Made by a program: the position numbers and the translations under genes. Below are positions 26,017 through 34,108 of a DNA stretch of 64,000 nt, piece by piece. Every line of letters starts with the position of its first letter. The stretch's first letter is position 1. Origin of the DNA: Gammaproteobacteria bacterium (GTDB lineage: Bacteria; Pseudomonadota; Gammaproteobacteria; Pseudomonadales; Azotimanducaceae); NCBI GenBank assembly GCA_030425195.1, contig JAUIAV010000002.1, positions 186,001 to 250,000 on the forward strand. The letters run 5' to 3'. The notes under the pieces are model-generated. The model saw only the letters and a list, made by a program, of their open reading frames with translations, made no database searches and was not told the origin of the DNA.

Positions 26017-27531
26017 TCAGGCCGCCGTCTGCCGCGGGTGCAGCCACCCGGGCAGCAGGCTGTACGGGTCTAGCCGGTCCGAAGTGTCAGGCGGGCAGGG
26101 CATGCCGAGCCCGGCCAGACGCTCGTAGAAAGTGCCTTCCCGGCACTCGTCGAAGAGGTCGGTGGCACCGCCGATGTGTTCGCCGCCGACATAGATCTGC
26201 GGAATGGTGGGCTGGCCCGTCCGTTCGTTCAGCACCGCACGTATTCTGCCCCCCAGATCTCCGTTCTGGTAGGCCACGGCGTCCAGATCCACGCTGACGT
26301 AGGGGATGTCCAGCGCGGCGAACAGCTTGCGCACCGACCAGCAGAATTCACACCATTCCAGCGCGAACATGACCACGGGCCCCTCGCCGATCAGCCGGTC
26401 CACCTCGGCCACTGCCGCCGGGTCGAGTGCCACCGGTTCGGGCGTGGGCGTTTCCGCCGGATCGTCTTCTTCCGCTGCCGGTGCCGGCAGGTCGAAGGTG
26501 TAGTTCGGCGTTGACCGGGAAATCTCCAGTTCCTCCGCCGTCATGTCCTCCGTAATGTCCTCGAACAGCGGCGTGGAAAGATAGCGTTCGCCGGTGTCGT
26601 GCAGCATGCAGACGATGTTCGTACCAGGCGCAGCCGTGCGGGCGATGATGAGCGCCGCCGCCAGACTGCCGCCGGATGAGGTGCCGGCGAAGATGCCTTC
26701 CTGGCGGGCCAGCGACCGGGACAGATGCATGGCGTCCTTTCCCGCCACGGGTACGATGCCGTCCACCCAGCCTGCCGCCATCGCCTCCTCGGTAAGGCGG
26801 GAAATGAAATCCGGTGCCCATCCCTGCATCAGATGGGGCCGGAACATGGGATGGCTTCCGGCGGGGGATCCGTCCGGGTTGCGCTGCTGCGGGATACCGC
26901 TGCCGAGCACCTGGGCGTTGTCAGGCTCCGCGGCGATGACCTGGGTCCCGGCGTCGTGCGCTTTGAGCGCCCGGGCCACACCCTGGAGGGTGCCGCCGGT
27001 GCCGAAGCCGGATACGAAGTAGTCGATGCGCTCCCCGGCCATGTCCCGGATCAGCTCCTGGGCAGTGGTGCGGGCATGCACGTCCGCGTTGGCCGGATTC
27101 TCGAACTGGCGGCAGAGAAACCAGCCGTGTTTCCCGGCCAGTTCCCTGGCCTTGTTCAGCATGCCGGTGCCTTTCTCCGAGGCGGGCGTAAGAACCACCC
27201 GGGCACCGAGAAATCGGAGCAGCTTGCGGCGCTCGATGGAAAAACTTTCGGCCATGGTGACCACGAGCGGATAGCCCTTGCTCGCGCAGACCATGGCGAG
27301 GCCGATCCCCGTGTTGCCGCTGGTGGCTTCGATCACCGTCTGGCCCGGCTTGAGCGCACCGCTGGCTTCCGCGTCCTCGATGACGGCTCTCGCCATACGG
27401 TCCTTGACGGATCCCATGGGATTGAACGCTTCCGCCTTCACATAGACGTTCACGCCAGCCGGCGACAGCCTTTTCAGCCTGATCAGAGGCGTGTTGCCAA
27501 TGGTGTCAAGGACGTTGTCATAGCGGGTCAT
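26017..27531 (-). CDS. Cysteine synthase/cystathionine beta-synthase fused to glutaredoxin
   Basis: A 504-residue fusion. Residues about 1-330 are a fold-type II PLP enzyme: Schiff-base lysine K43 in GSVKDRMA, SGNTG (71-75) for substrate binding and GTGGT (177-181) for PLP phosphate. After a proline/glutamate linker (about 345-372), residues 380-475 are a glutaredoxin: CEFC (394-397), the cis-proline TIP at 442-444 and GG at 449-450. It would make a cysteine-like thioether or thiol and reduce a disulfide on the same chain. The first gene of a minus-strand unit with the oxygenase and AhpD-like genes. Whether the PLP part makes cysteine or cystathionine is not decidable by eye. Confidence 0.92.
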   Translation of the reverse strand: MTRYDNVLDTIGNTPLIRLKRLSPAGVNVYVKAEAFNPMGSVKDRMARAVIEDAEASGALKPGQTVIEATSGNTGIGLAMVCASKGYPLVVTMAESFSIERRKLLRFLGARVVLTPASEKGTGMLNKARELAGKHGWFLCRQFENPANADVHARTTAQELIRDMAGERIDYFVSGFGTGGTLQGVARALKAHDAGTQVIAAEPDNAQVLGSGIPQQRNPDGSPAGSHPMFRPHLMQGWAPDFISRLTEEAMAAGWVDGIVPVAGKDAMHLSRSLARQEGIFAGTSSGGSLAAALIIARTAAPGTNIVCMLHDTGERYLSTPLFEDITEDMTAEELEISRSTPNYTFDLPAPAAEEDDPAETPTPEPVALDPAAVAEVDRLIGEGPVVMFALEWCEFCWSVRKLFAALDIPYVSVDLDAVAYQNGDLGGRIRAVLNERTGQPTIPQIYVGGEHIGGATDLFDECREGTFYERLAGLGMPCPPDTSDRLDPYSLLPGWLHPRQTAA

Positions 27532-27648
27532 GGTTCAGCTCCTCTCGTGTCTGTGGGCGGCATACTGATCCGGCATCGAGGTAGTGAGCGTTGTAACGGG
27601 CGTGGTTTTCTCGGATCCTCCTCGGAATCATCGCGGTGGGGAGTCTGC

Positions 27649-29922
27649 GTGACGGAATCGGTGGGGCCGCTGGCAGGTCTCAGAGTGGTGGATCTGAGCG
27701 CCGGTCCGGCGGCCGGGCTCGCTACCATGGTGCTCGCGGACTTCGGCGCCCGGGTAACCCGCTACCCGGATCCGTCCGGGTCCCATGCGGATCGGCTGCC
27801 TTCGGCCCGGATGTGGCTGCGAGGAAAAGCGGAGGGCACCGATCTGTCCGGGGACCTGACTGCGGCCGACGTGGTGGTCGTCACGGCGCCGAACGGACAC
27901 GCCGGCATCGATTACGAGTCTGTCCGACGGCAAAATCCGTCGGTGGTGTATGCCGAACTGACTGCTGCCGGTGCGGGGTCGTCGCTGCCGATGTCGGAGC
28001 CGGTGCTGGCGGCCGTGACCGGGCGCATGCAGAACCTGACCGGAATCGCGCCGGAAGGTGGCCCGCATTTCGCGGCGGTGCCGGTGGCCAGCCATGCCAG
28101 CGCCCAGAATCTGCTGTCGGGCATTCTCGCCGCAATCCTGCAGCGGCGGCGTACGGGCGCCGGACAGAAACTGACCACCAGCCTGCTGCAGGGATTCATG
28201 CCTTACGATCAGGGCCAGTCGCTCTTTCTGCAGGTGCGTCCCGACCGGCCTCAGCCGGATCCGGCCACGATCATGCCGACCCTGAACTACCACCCGGTCC
28301 AGTGCGCGGACGGAAAATGGCTGCAGCTCGGCAACCTGCTGCCTCATCTGTTCGAAAGCTTCATGCGGGTGATCGGCCTCGAAGACCTCATCGAAGGTCT
28401 GCCGGAGACCACCGAAGCGGTCCGCGACCGGATTCTCGAGACCATGCAGGCGCGCAGCCGGGACGAGTGGATGGCACTGTTCGTCCGTGATGGCGGTATT
28501 GCGGCGCACCCCTATCTGACGGCGCCGGAGACCCTGGCGGATCCGGACATGGCGGCTAACGGGCACGTACTGACGCTGGACGGGGTGACGCAGCTCGGGC
28601 CGGTGGCCCGGCTGACCCGGACGCCTGCCCGCGTCACCACCGAAGCCAAGCCCGAGATGGATTCAGCGTGGCGGATCAGACCGGAGGCGGTGGAACCCGA
28701 CAGTCTGCCGCTCGCGGGTGTGACGGTGCTCGAGCTCGCCACCATCATTGCTTCGCCCCTCGGGGCTTCATTTCTGGCCGATCTGGGTGCCCGGGTCATC
28801 AAGGTGGAAGCCATCGGCGGCGATCCCTACCGCCACATGGCCGGCGGCATCGGCGCGACCCGCTGCAACCAGGGCAAAGAGAGCATCAGCGTCGACCTGA
28901 AGCACCCGGCCGGTCAGAAGATCGTCCGGTCGCTGGCGGCGCAGGCGGACGTGCTCATCCACAACTACCGTCCGGGTGTGCCCGAGCGGCTGGGAATCGA
29001 CTACCCGTCCCTGGCGGCGCTGAATCCGGGGCTGGTCTACGTTTCAGCTAACGGCTACGGGCCGGACGGGCCTGGCGCGCTGCGGCCGTCCACGCATCCC
29101 ATTCCGGGTGCGGCCATGGGCGGGGCCGGGTATCAGGCTGGCGGTCCGCCGGAAGCCCTGCTGGATCTGCCGGGACTCCGGGAGGCTGCCCGGCGGCTGA
29201 TGCGGGCCAACGAGGTGAACCCGGATCCGAATACGGCCATGGTGGTCGCGAGCGCCAGTCTGCTCGGCCTTGCTGCCCGGGCCGTCACGGGCGAAGGTCA
29301 GCAGATCTTCGTGGACATGTTCGGGGCCAATGCCTACGCGAACTTCGACGACCTGATCGACTATGCCGGTAAGCCGGAGCGGTTGCCGCTCGGCCCCGGG
29401 CTGCGGGGTCCGAGTGCTCTGAACCGGCTCTATCCGGCAGCAGAGGGCTGGGTGTTTCTCGGCGTGTACTGCCGGGAGGAATGGGCACGCTTCTGCGCGC
29501 TGGGTGGATTCGAAACCGACATGCAGCCGTTCCCGGCAGACGGCGAGGCAGCGGATGAGGCGGTGATCGGCCACGGGTCAGTGCTGATGGAAGCGCTGGG
29601 CAGCTACTTCGGTGAGCGCACGGCGGATGCGTGGGAAACCCTGTTCGAAGACTCCGGAGTAGGCTGCGTGCGGGCGGACAGAGCGAATACCGGCGAGTTT
29701 TTCGCGGGGCCTGCGGGCGCGGAGTGGATGGTCCCGGTGACTCATGCGGAGCTCGGTACTTATCTCAGACACGGACCGATGCTGAGTTTTCAGGTGCCGA
29801 ACACAGACCTGCGCGCCGGTGTCAGGGCCGGAGTGGATGGCCGGAGGCTCCTGGCCGAGCTCGGCTATCCGGCGAAGGAGGTGGACCGGCTGTTCGAGGC
29901 AGGCGTGCTCTTCTCCGTCTAG
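27649..29922 (+). CDS. Two-domain family III CoA-transferase (CaiB/BaiF)
   Basis: A 757-residue protein made of two CaiB/BaiF units: PLAGLRVVDLSAGPAAG at the start and LPLAGVTVLELATIIASP near residue 350, each followed by the LADLGARVIK-type motif. The first unit lacks several conserved residues (its LADFGARVTRYP is followed by a shortened core), while the second keeps FLADLGARVIKVE and YRPGVPERLG; only the second may be catalytic. It would move CoA between carboxylic acids. The start is GTG 27649 with GGGGAG ahead; the frame is open far upstream but that region is antisense to the cysteine synthase gene. Its stop lies inside the first of two tandem hairpins. Confidence 0.9.
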   Translation: MTESVGPLAGLRVVDLSAGPAAGLATMVLADFGARVTRYPDPSGSHADRLPSARMWLRGKAEGTDLSGDLTAADVVVVTAPNGHAGIDYESVRRQNPSVVYAELTAAGAGSSLPMSEPVLAAVTGRMQNLTGIAPEGGPHFAAVPVASHASAQNLLSGILAAILQRRRTGAGQKLTTSLLQGFMPYDQGQSLFLQVRPDRPQPDPATIMPTLNYHPVQCADGKWLQLGNLLPHLFESFMRVIGLEDLIEGLPETTEAVRDRILETMQARSRDEWMALFVRDGGIAAHPYLTAPETLADPDMAANGHVLTLDGVTQLGPVARLTRTPARVTTEAKPEMDSAWRIRPEAVEPDSLPLAGVTVLELATIIASPLGASFLADLGARVIKVEAIGGDPYRHMAGGIGATRCNQGKESISVDLKHPAGQKIVRSLAAQADVLIHNYRPGVPERLGIDYPSLAALNPGLVYVSANGYGPDGPGALRPSTHPIPGAAMGGAGYQAGGPPEALLDLPGLREAARRLMRANEVNPDPNTAMVVASASLLGLAARAVTGEGQQIFVDMFGANAYANFDDLIDYAGKPERLPLGPGLRGPSALNRLYPAAEGWVFLGVYCREEWARFCALGGFETDMQPFPADGEAADEAVIGHGSVLMEALGSYFGERTADAWETLFEDSGVGCVRADRANTGEFFAGPAGAEWMVPVTHAELGTYLRHGPMLSFQVPNTDLRAGVRAGVDGRRLLAELGYPAKEVDRLFEAGVLFSV

Positions 29923-29956
29923 GCGAAGCCTAGACTTCATCTAGGCGAAGCCTAGA
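29917..29956. terminator. Two tandem hairpins, each holding the stop codon of one convergent gene
   Basis: GTCTAGGC-GAA-GCCTAGAC (29917-29935) and TCTAGGC-GAA-GCCTAGA (29940-29956) are perfect 8- and 7-bp stems with a GAA loop. The first contains the TAG stop of the CoA-transferase, the second the TAG stop of the GST on the other strand. There is no T-run, so a Rho-independent terminator role is uncertain; the GCGAAGC core is known to form exceptionally stable DNA mini-hairpins. It may protect transcript ends or block collision between the convergent genes. Confidence 0.6.
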
Positions 29957-30647
29957 CGTTTACCAACCGGGGCTCGGATTCCATCATGCCGCCCACATAA
30001 AATCCGCGGCGCTTCATACCGGCCTGGAAGGTCTCGTAGAAGTTGTCGGGCACTGAGCCTTTGACGACTTCCGAGCTCACCAGGGCCCTGGCCCAGGCAT
30101 CGACCAGAGGAAATTCCGCCAGCAGGTGGGTTTCCAGCCACTGGTCCACGTAGAGAAAGCGCTGCAGGAAGGGGGCATACCCGGCATCCACCAGGGACAG
30201 GTCCGGACCGTTGAAGTACGGGCCGTCGTTGCCACGCTGCACCAGTGCTTCCTCCAGCTTGCCTAGCCGCTGTCGGGCGACGGCCATGCGCTCCTCCCGG
30301 TCGTCGGTGTTCGCCGTGTAGTAGATGCCGCTCAGGCCTCCGGTGAAGGTGGTGAGGAAGTCGGTCCACGCCCGGTTCCGGGCCCGCTGGATTGGATCTT
30401 CCGGGTGCAGGCGGGGCGGTGCGGTTTCGTCCAGGTATTCGGCTATGGCGTTGGATTCGAACAGGGGCTCGCCGTCCACGGAAAGCACGGGCACTTTGCC
30501 GTGCGGGGAGATCGCGAGAAACCAGTCCGGCTTGTCGGTCAGATCGATGTAGGTCACCTCGAACGGGATGTCTTTCGCACGCAAAACGATCACGGCGCGC
30601 TGCACCCAGGGTCAGGTGATGGAGCTGACGAGATGATATGTCGTCAT
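29952..30647 (-). CDS. Glutathione S-transferase with in-frame TGA at catalytic position (candidate selenoprotein)
   Basis: A 231-residue GST if the TGA at 30612-30614 is read as selenocysteine (residue 12). From ATG 30647 (GAGAGG 7 bases upstream) the frame reads MTTYHLVSSIT-U-PWVQR, then continues as a thioredoxin-fold GST domain with GKVPVL (cis-Pro) and ESNAIAEYLDE for glutathione binding, and a helical C-terminal domain (about 100-220). In GSTs of this type the position is normally a cysteine in xCPWVQR, so TGA falls exactly on the catalytic residue. A stem-loop follows (30577-30600). Starting instead at GTG 30605 would delete the first beta strand and active site. A nonsense mutation is the alternative, but the rest of the gene is intact. 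Confidence 0.82.
30577..30614 (-). promoter_or_regulatory. Candidate bacterial SECIS element downstream of the GST TGA
   Basis: On the mRNA, UGA (30614-30612) is followed after 11 nt by a 6-bp stem GCGCGC (30600-30595)/GCGUGC (30582-30577) enclosing a 12-nt loop CGUGAUCGUUUU. The apical loop begins 17 nt after UGA and has a G as its second base. These features match the general description of bacterial SECIS elements (stem, loop with an early G, short distance from UGA). Folded by eye only. Confidence 0.6.
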
Positions 30648-30788
30648 CGGTGTGCCTCTCTCGGAGATTCCCAGAGCTTCAGATTGTGGCCCGCCGGGCG
30701 GCCGTTGTCATGTCCGCGTGCCTGGCCGTGAAATTCCCGGGTACACTGGGTCCGTTGGCTCCGGGGGTGGAGTGCAGGGGAGGCGTCT

Positions 30789-32075
30789 ATCATCAGAGCG
30801 TTTCTCGAGACGCTGAAGTTCCGGGAGTTCCGGCTTTTCTGGTTCGGATCGGCCATCTCGCTCACCGGCGATCAGCTGACCTTCATCGCCCTGCCCTGGC
30901 TGGTGCTGAAGCTGACCGGCGATGCGTTCGTGATGGGGACGGTAATGGCCGTTGCCGCCATTCCGCGAGCTGTGTTCATGCTGCTCGGTGGTGTGGTGGT
31001 CGACCGCTTCTCGCCGCGACTGGTCATGATCGTTTCCAACGTCGTTCGGATGCTGCTGGTGCTCCTGCTGGCGCTGACCACCTGGCAGGAATCCATCACC
31101 ATTGCCCTAGTCTATGTGGTGGCACTGCTGTTCGGGCTCGCGGACGCCTTCATGTTTCCCGCCGCCAGCGCCTTCCCGCCCAGGTTGCTGCCGCCGGAGC
31201 GGCTGGCAGCCGGCAACAGTCTGTTTCAGGGTACGGCTCAGATCACGCTGATCATCGGGCCGCTGCTGGCTGGCGGTCTGATCGTCGCCTTCGGCACCGG
31301 GGCCGCGGCTGCCGCCGAAGTCGGGGCCGCAGGAATCCAGGATGCCTCGGGTCTGGCCATGGTGTTCGGGATCGACGCGCTCACCTTTCTGCTGCCGCTC
31401 GGCATGCTGATGCTGATCCGGGATCGGTATCCGCCTGAGTCAGCCGCGCCTCAGGCGATCTGGGCGTCGCTGATGGAAGGGCTCTCCTACACCTGGCGGG
31501 ATGTGCCGCTGCGCACGCTGGTAATCATGCTCGGCTTTCTGAGCCTGATCTTCAGAGGTCCGTTCGTGGTGGGGATCCCTGCATTCGCCGATGCCGCGCT
31601 GCCGGAAGGGGCCGCGGCGTTCGGCATCATCATGTCGGCGCTGGGCGTGGGTTCCATCCTCGGTACGCTGATCGCGGGGATGACCCGGCATCCGGATCCG
31701 GCCCGGATGGGTCTGATCCTGCTGGTCGATTTTCTCGGATTCGCCGTCGTCTTTCTGTTCATGGTCCGGGTGCCGGACACCACGCTGATCGCCGCCGTGG
31801 TGCTGCTTGCCGCCATCGTCGACGGCTACATCATCATCCTGCTCACCACCTGGATTCAGAAACGGGTGACCAAGGAACGTATGGGCCGGGTCATGAGCGT
31901 GATCATGCTGGCGTCCCAGGGACTGTTCCCCCTGTCCGCGGCCGGTGCGGGCGCGCTGGCGGCCTGGAGCCTGACCGGCATGCTGACGGGCGCCGGCTGG
32001 CTGATGATCGGCATTCTGCTGATCGGGCTGGCGCTGCCGGGTGTACGGCGTATGGGTTACCGCCCAGACTCCTAG
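30789..32075 (+). CDS. MFS transporter with no canonical start codon
   Basis: A 428-residue protein of about twelve hydrophobic segments; FREFRLFWFGSAISLTGDQL followed by FIALPWLVL is the first-helix pattern of MFS permeases of the enterobactin-exporter/MFS_3 type. The first in-frame ATG/GTG/TTG is GTG 30903, but the 38 codons before it encode conserved MFS sequence. No ATG, GTG or TTG occurs in frame between the upstream stop (30729) and 30903, while AGGGGAGG at 30776-30783 sits 5 bases before ATC-ATC (30789). I therefore infer an AUC start. Substrate unknown; export of a small molecule is likely. Confidence 0.75.
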   Translation: MIRAFLETLKFREFRLFWFGSAISLTGDQLTFIALPWLVLKLTGDAFVMGTVMAVAAIPRAVFMLLGGVVVDRFSPRLVMIVSNVVRMLLVLLLALTTWQESITIALVYVVALLFGLADAFMFPAASAFPPRLLPPERLAAGNSLFQGTAQITLIIGPLLAGGLIVAFGTGAAAAAEVGAAGIQDASGLAMVFGIDALTFLLPLGMLMLIRDRYPPESAAPQAIWASLMEGLSYTWRDVPLRTLVIMLGFLSLIFRGPFVVGIPAFADAALPEGAAAFGIIMSALGVGSILGTLIAGMTRHPDPARMGLILLVDFLGFAVVFLFMVRVPDTTLIAAVVLLAAIVDGYIIILLTTWIQKRVTKERMGRVMSVIMLASQGLFPLSAAGAGALAAWSLTGMLTGAGWLMIGILLIGLALPGVRRMGYRPDS

Positions 32076-32198
32076 CACCGGTCAAACGCCAATTACCACG
32101 GCCAGTCACACGCTGGGTCTAACGGAGCTCCCGCAATCTGCGTCCATCCACTCGAAAGGCGGGTGGCGGAAACAGACAGAATGCGAGGAGACAGACGA

Positions 32199-32768
32199 AT
32201 GAACATGCCCACCAAAACGACCGGCAGTATCGACAATGGGGTCAACGTGGAAGCGCTGCTTGGCGCCAGAGAAGCGCTGACGGAAGCCCCGGAAGCGGCT
32301 CAGTTCCGCTGGAAAGCCAGCTCGCGGTGGATGCGCGGCACCCACACCCGTTCAGCCTGCCAGGGATTTTTCGGACTCGGGGAGGCGCAGAGCCACCGCA
32401 CGGAATTCACCTTCGACACGGATCATCCGGAGGTGTTCGCCTCCGAGGACAAGGGTGCCACGCCGGTGGAAATGGTGCTGGTCGGCCTGGCCGGGTGCCT
32501 GACAGCCGGGATCGCCACCGTTGCTCAGAACCGGGAGATTCAGCTCAAATCGGTGACGGCCGTCATCGAAGGCAGCATGGATCTGGCCGGCATCCTGGGT
32601 ATCGACGGCGATGTCCGGAACGGATTCGAAGACGTGCAGGTGACCTTCGAGGTGGATGCCGATGCCACCCGCGAGGAGATCGAGGCGCTGGTGGCCCAGT
32701 CCCAGAAGCGTTCGGCCGTCTACGACATCGTCACGAACCCGACCAACATCACGGTGCAGGTGAAGTGA
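32199..32768 (+). CDS. OsmC family protein
   Basis: A 189-residue OsmC/Ohr-fold protein. The peroxidatic cysteine lies in GLAGCLTAGI (near residue 102). The position of the second cysteine in Ohr is replaced by serine (ALVAQSQKRSAVYD), as in many OsmC relatives, so it may act by a one-cysteine route. The start is ATG 32199 with GAGGAG 8 bases upstream; an in-frame GTG at 32163 lacks this. It probably reduces organic peroxides or handles reactive sulfur. The stop overlaps the start of the downstream flavoprotein by one base (TGATG). Confidence 0.88.
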   Translation: MNMPTKTTGSIDNGVNVEALLGAREALTEAPEAAQFRWKASSRWMRGTHTRSACQGFFGLGEAQSHRTEFTFDTDHPEVFASEDKGATPVEMVLVGLAGCLTAGIATVAQNREIQLKSVTAVIEGSMDLAGILGIDGDVRNGFEDVQVTFEVDADATREEIEALVAQSQKRSAVYDIVTNPTNITVQVK

Positions 32769-34051
32769 TGGGTGTCCCGCATGGAAAAGCGGACCGGTCC
32801 GCGTCGGTGATCATCATCGGCGCGGGCCACGCCGGGCTCGCCATGAGCCGGTGCCTGTCCGAGCGCAGCATCGATCACGTCCTGCTCGAGCGTGGCGAGG
32901 TCGGAAACAGCTGGCGGCAGGAGCGCTGGGATTCGCTCAGGCTCCTGACGCCCAACTGGCTCACCCGGCTGCCCGGTTTCCGGTATCAGGGCTCGGATCC
33001 GGATGGATTCATGTCCGTCGCTGAGCTGGTTGCCTTCATCGACACCTATGCCGGGAAGATCGATGCGCCGGTGGAGACCGGAGCTACGGTTCGATCCGTC
33101 ATCCCGACCTCCGCCGGCTACCGGATCGAAACGGCTCGGGGGTCCTGGTCATCGAAAGCCCTGGTACTTGCCAGCGGTGCGTTCGGCGCACCCAATCTGC
33201 CGGCCGCAGCCGAGGCGATTCCTGCCGGCATCCGGCAGTTCACGGCGAAAGACTACCGGAATCCGGCCCAGCTGCCGGAAGGCGGTGTGCTGGTGGTGGG
33301 CGCCTCCGCCACCGGCCTGCAGCTGGCGGAGGAGATCCATCGCTCCGGCCGGCCCGTGACGATGGCTGTGGGTGAACATGTCCGCATGCCCAGGCTCTAC
33401 CGCGGACTGGACATTCAATACTGGCTGAACGGTACGGGGCTGCTCGATGAGACCTGGCGGCAGGTGGACGATATCGTCCGCGCGCGCCGGGTACCTTCCC
33501 CGCAGCTGGTGGGAACGCCGGAAAGGCGCAGCCTGGATCTGAACGCGCTGACGGATCAGGGCGTGGTGATCGTGGGTCGGTTTGCCGGCGTTGCAGGACG
33601 GAAAGTGCAGTTTTCCGGCGGTCTCAGAAACCACTGCGTGATGGCGGATCTGAAGCAGACACGGCTGCTGGATACGGTGGACGCCTACGCCCGGGACGCT
33701 GGCCTGACGTTGGGCATCGGCGCCGTCGAGCGCTTCGAGGCAACCCGGGTGCCGTCGTCGCCGAGACTCGAGATGGATCTCGGCAGCGGTGAGATCGCCA
33801 GCGTCGTCTGGGCGACCGGATTCCGGCCGGACTATCACTGGCTGAAGGCGCCGGTATTCGATCGCCGCGGCCGCCTCCGACATGAAGGCGGTGTCGTGGC
33901 CGCACCCGGGCTCTACGCGCTCGGCCACACGTTTCTGCGACGCCGGAAGTCCAGCTTCATCCATGGCGCAGAAGACGACGCTCGGGATCTCTCGAGCCAC
34001 CTGGCCTGTTACCTGGCGGGTACCAGAATGCCGCTGGCCGAGGCCGTCTGA
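32768..34051 (+). CDS. FAD/NAD(P)-dependent monooxygenase-like flavoprotein (CzcO type)
   Basis: A 427-residue flavoprotein with two Rossmann motifs: IIGAGHAGLA near residue 18 for FAD and VVGASATG near residue 178 for NAD(P)H. The active-site-like RQERWDSLRLLTPNW matches the group called putative flavoproteins involved in K+ transport or flavin-containing monooxygenases. The frame is open upstream to 32327 but overlaps the OsmC gene, so the ATG in the TGATG junction is the start. Coupled translation with OsmC suggests joint expression. Substrate unknown. Confidence 0.87.
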   Translation: MGVPHGKADRSASVIIIGAGHAGLAMSRCLSERSIDHVLLERGEVGNSWRQERWDSLRLLTPNWLTRLPGFRYQGSDPDGFMSVAELVAFIDTYAGKIDAPVETGATVRSVIPTSAGYRIETARGSWSSKALVLASGAFGAPNLPAAAEAIPAGIRQFTAKDYRNPAQLPEGGVLVVGASATGLQLAEEIHRSGRPVTMAVGEHVRMPRLYRGLDIQYWLNGTGLLDETWRQVDDIVRARRVPSPQLVGTPERRSLDLNALTDQGVVIVGRFAGVAGRKVQFSGGLRNHCVMADLKQTRLLDTVDAYARDAGLTLGIGAVERFEATRVPSSPRLEMDLGSGEIASVVWATGFRPDYHWLKAPVFDRRGRLRHEGGVVAAPGLYALGHTFLRRRKSSFIHGAEDDARDLSSHLACYLAGTRMPLAEAV

Positions 34052-34108
34052 GCCGTCTGGCGCACCCGGGTGGCCCGCGCTACTCTTTAGTGAAAGAGGG
34101 AGAGCGCT

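Noticed and set aside
26725-27648. Upstream extension of the CoA-transferase frame
   Set aside because: The 308 codons before GTG 27649 are antisense to the cysteine synthase-glutaredoxin gene and have no CoA-transferase similarity; a Shine-Dalgarno precedes GTG 27649.
29952-30605. GST starting at GTG 30605 with no in-frame TGA
   Set aside because: This would remove the first beta strand and the active-site residue, while a conserved N-terminal GST segment with Shine-Dalgarno exists upstream.
30903-32075. MFS transporter starting at GTG 30903
   Set aside because: The 38 codons before this GTG encode a typical first MFS helix, so the gene must start earlier.
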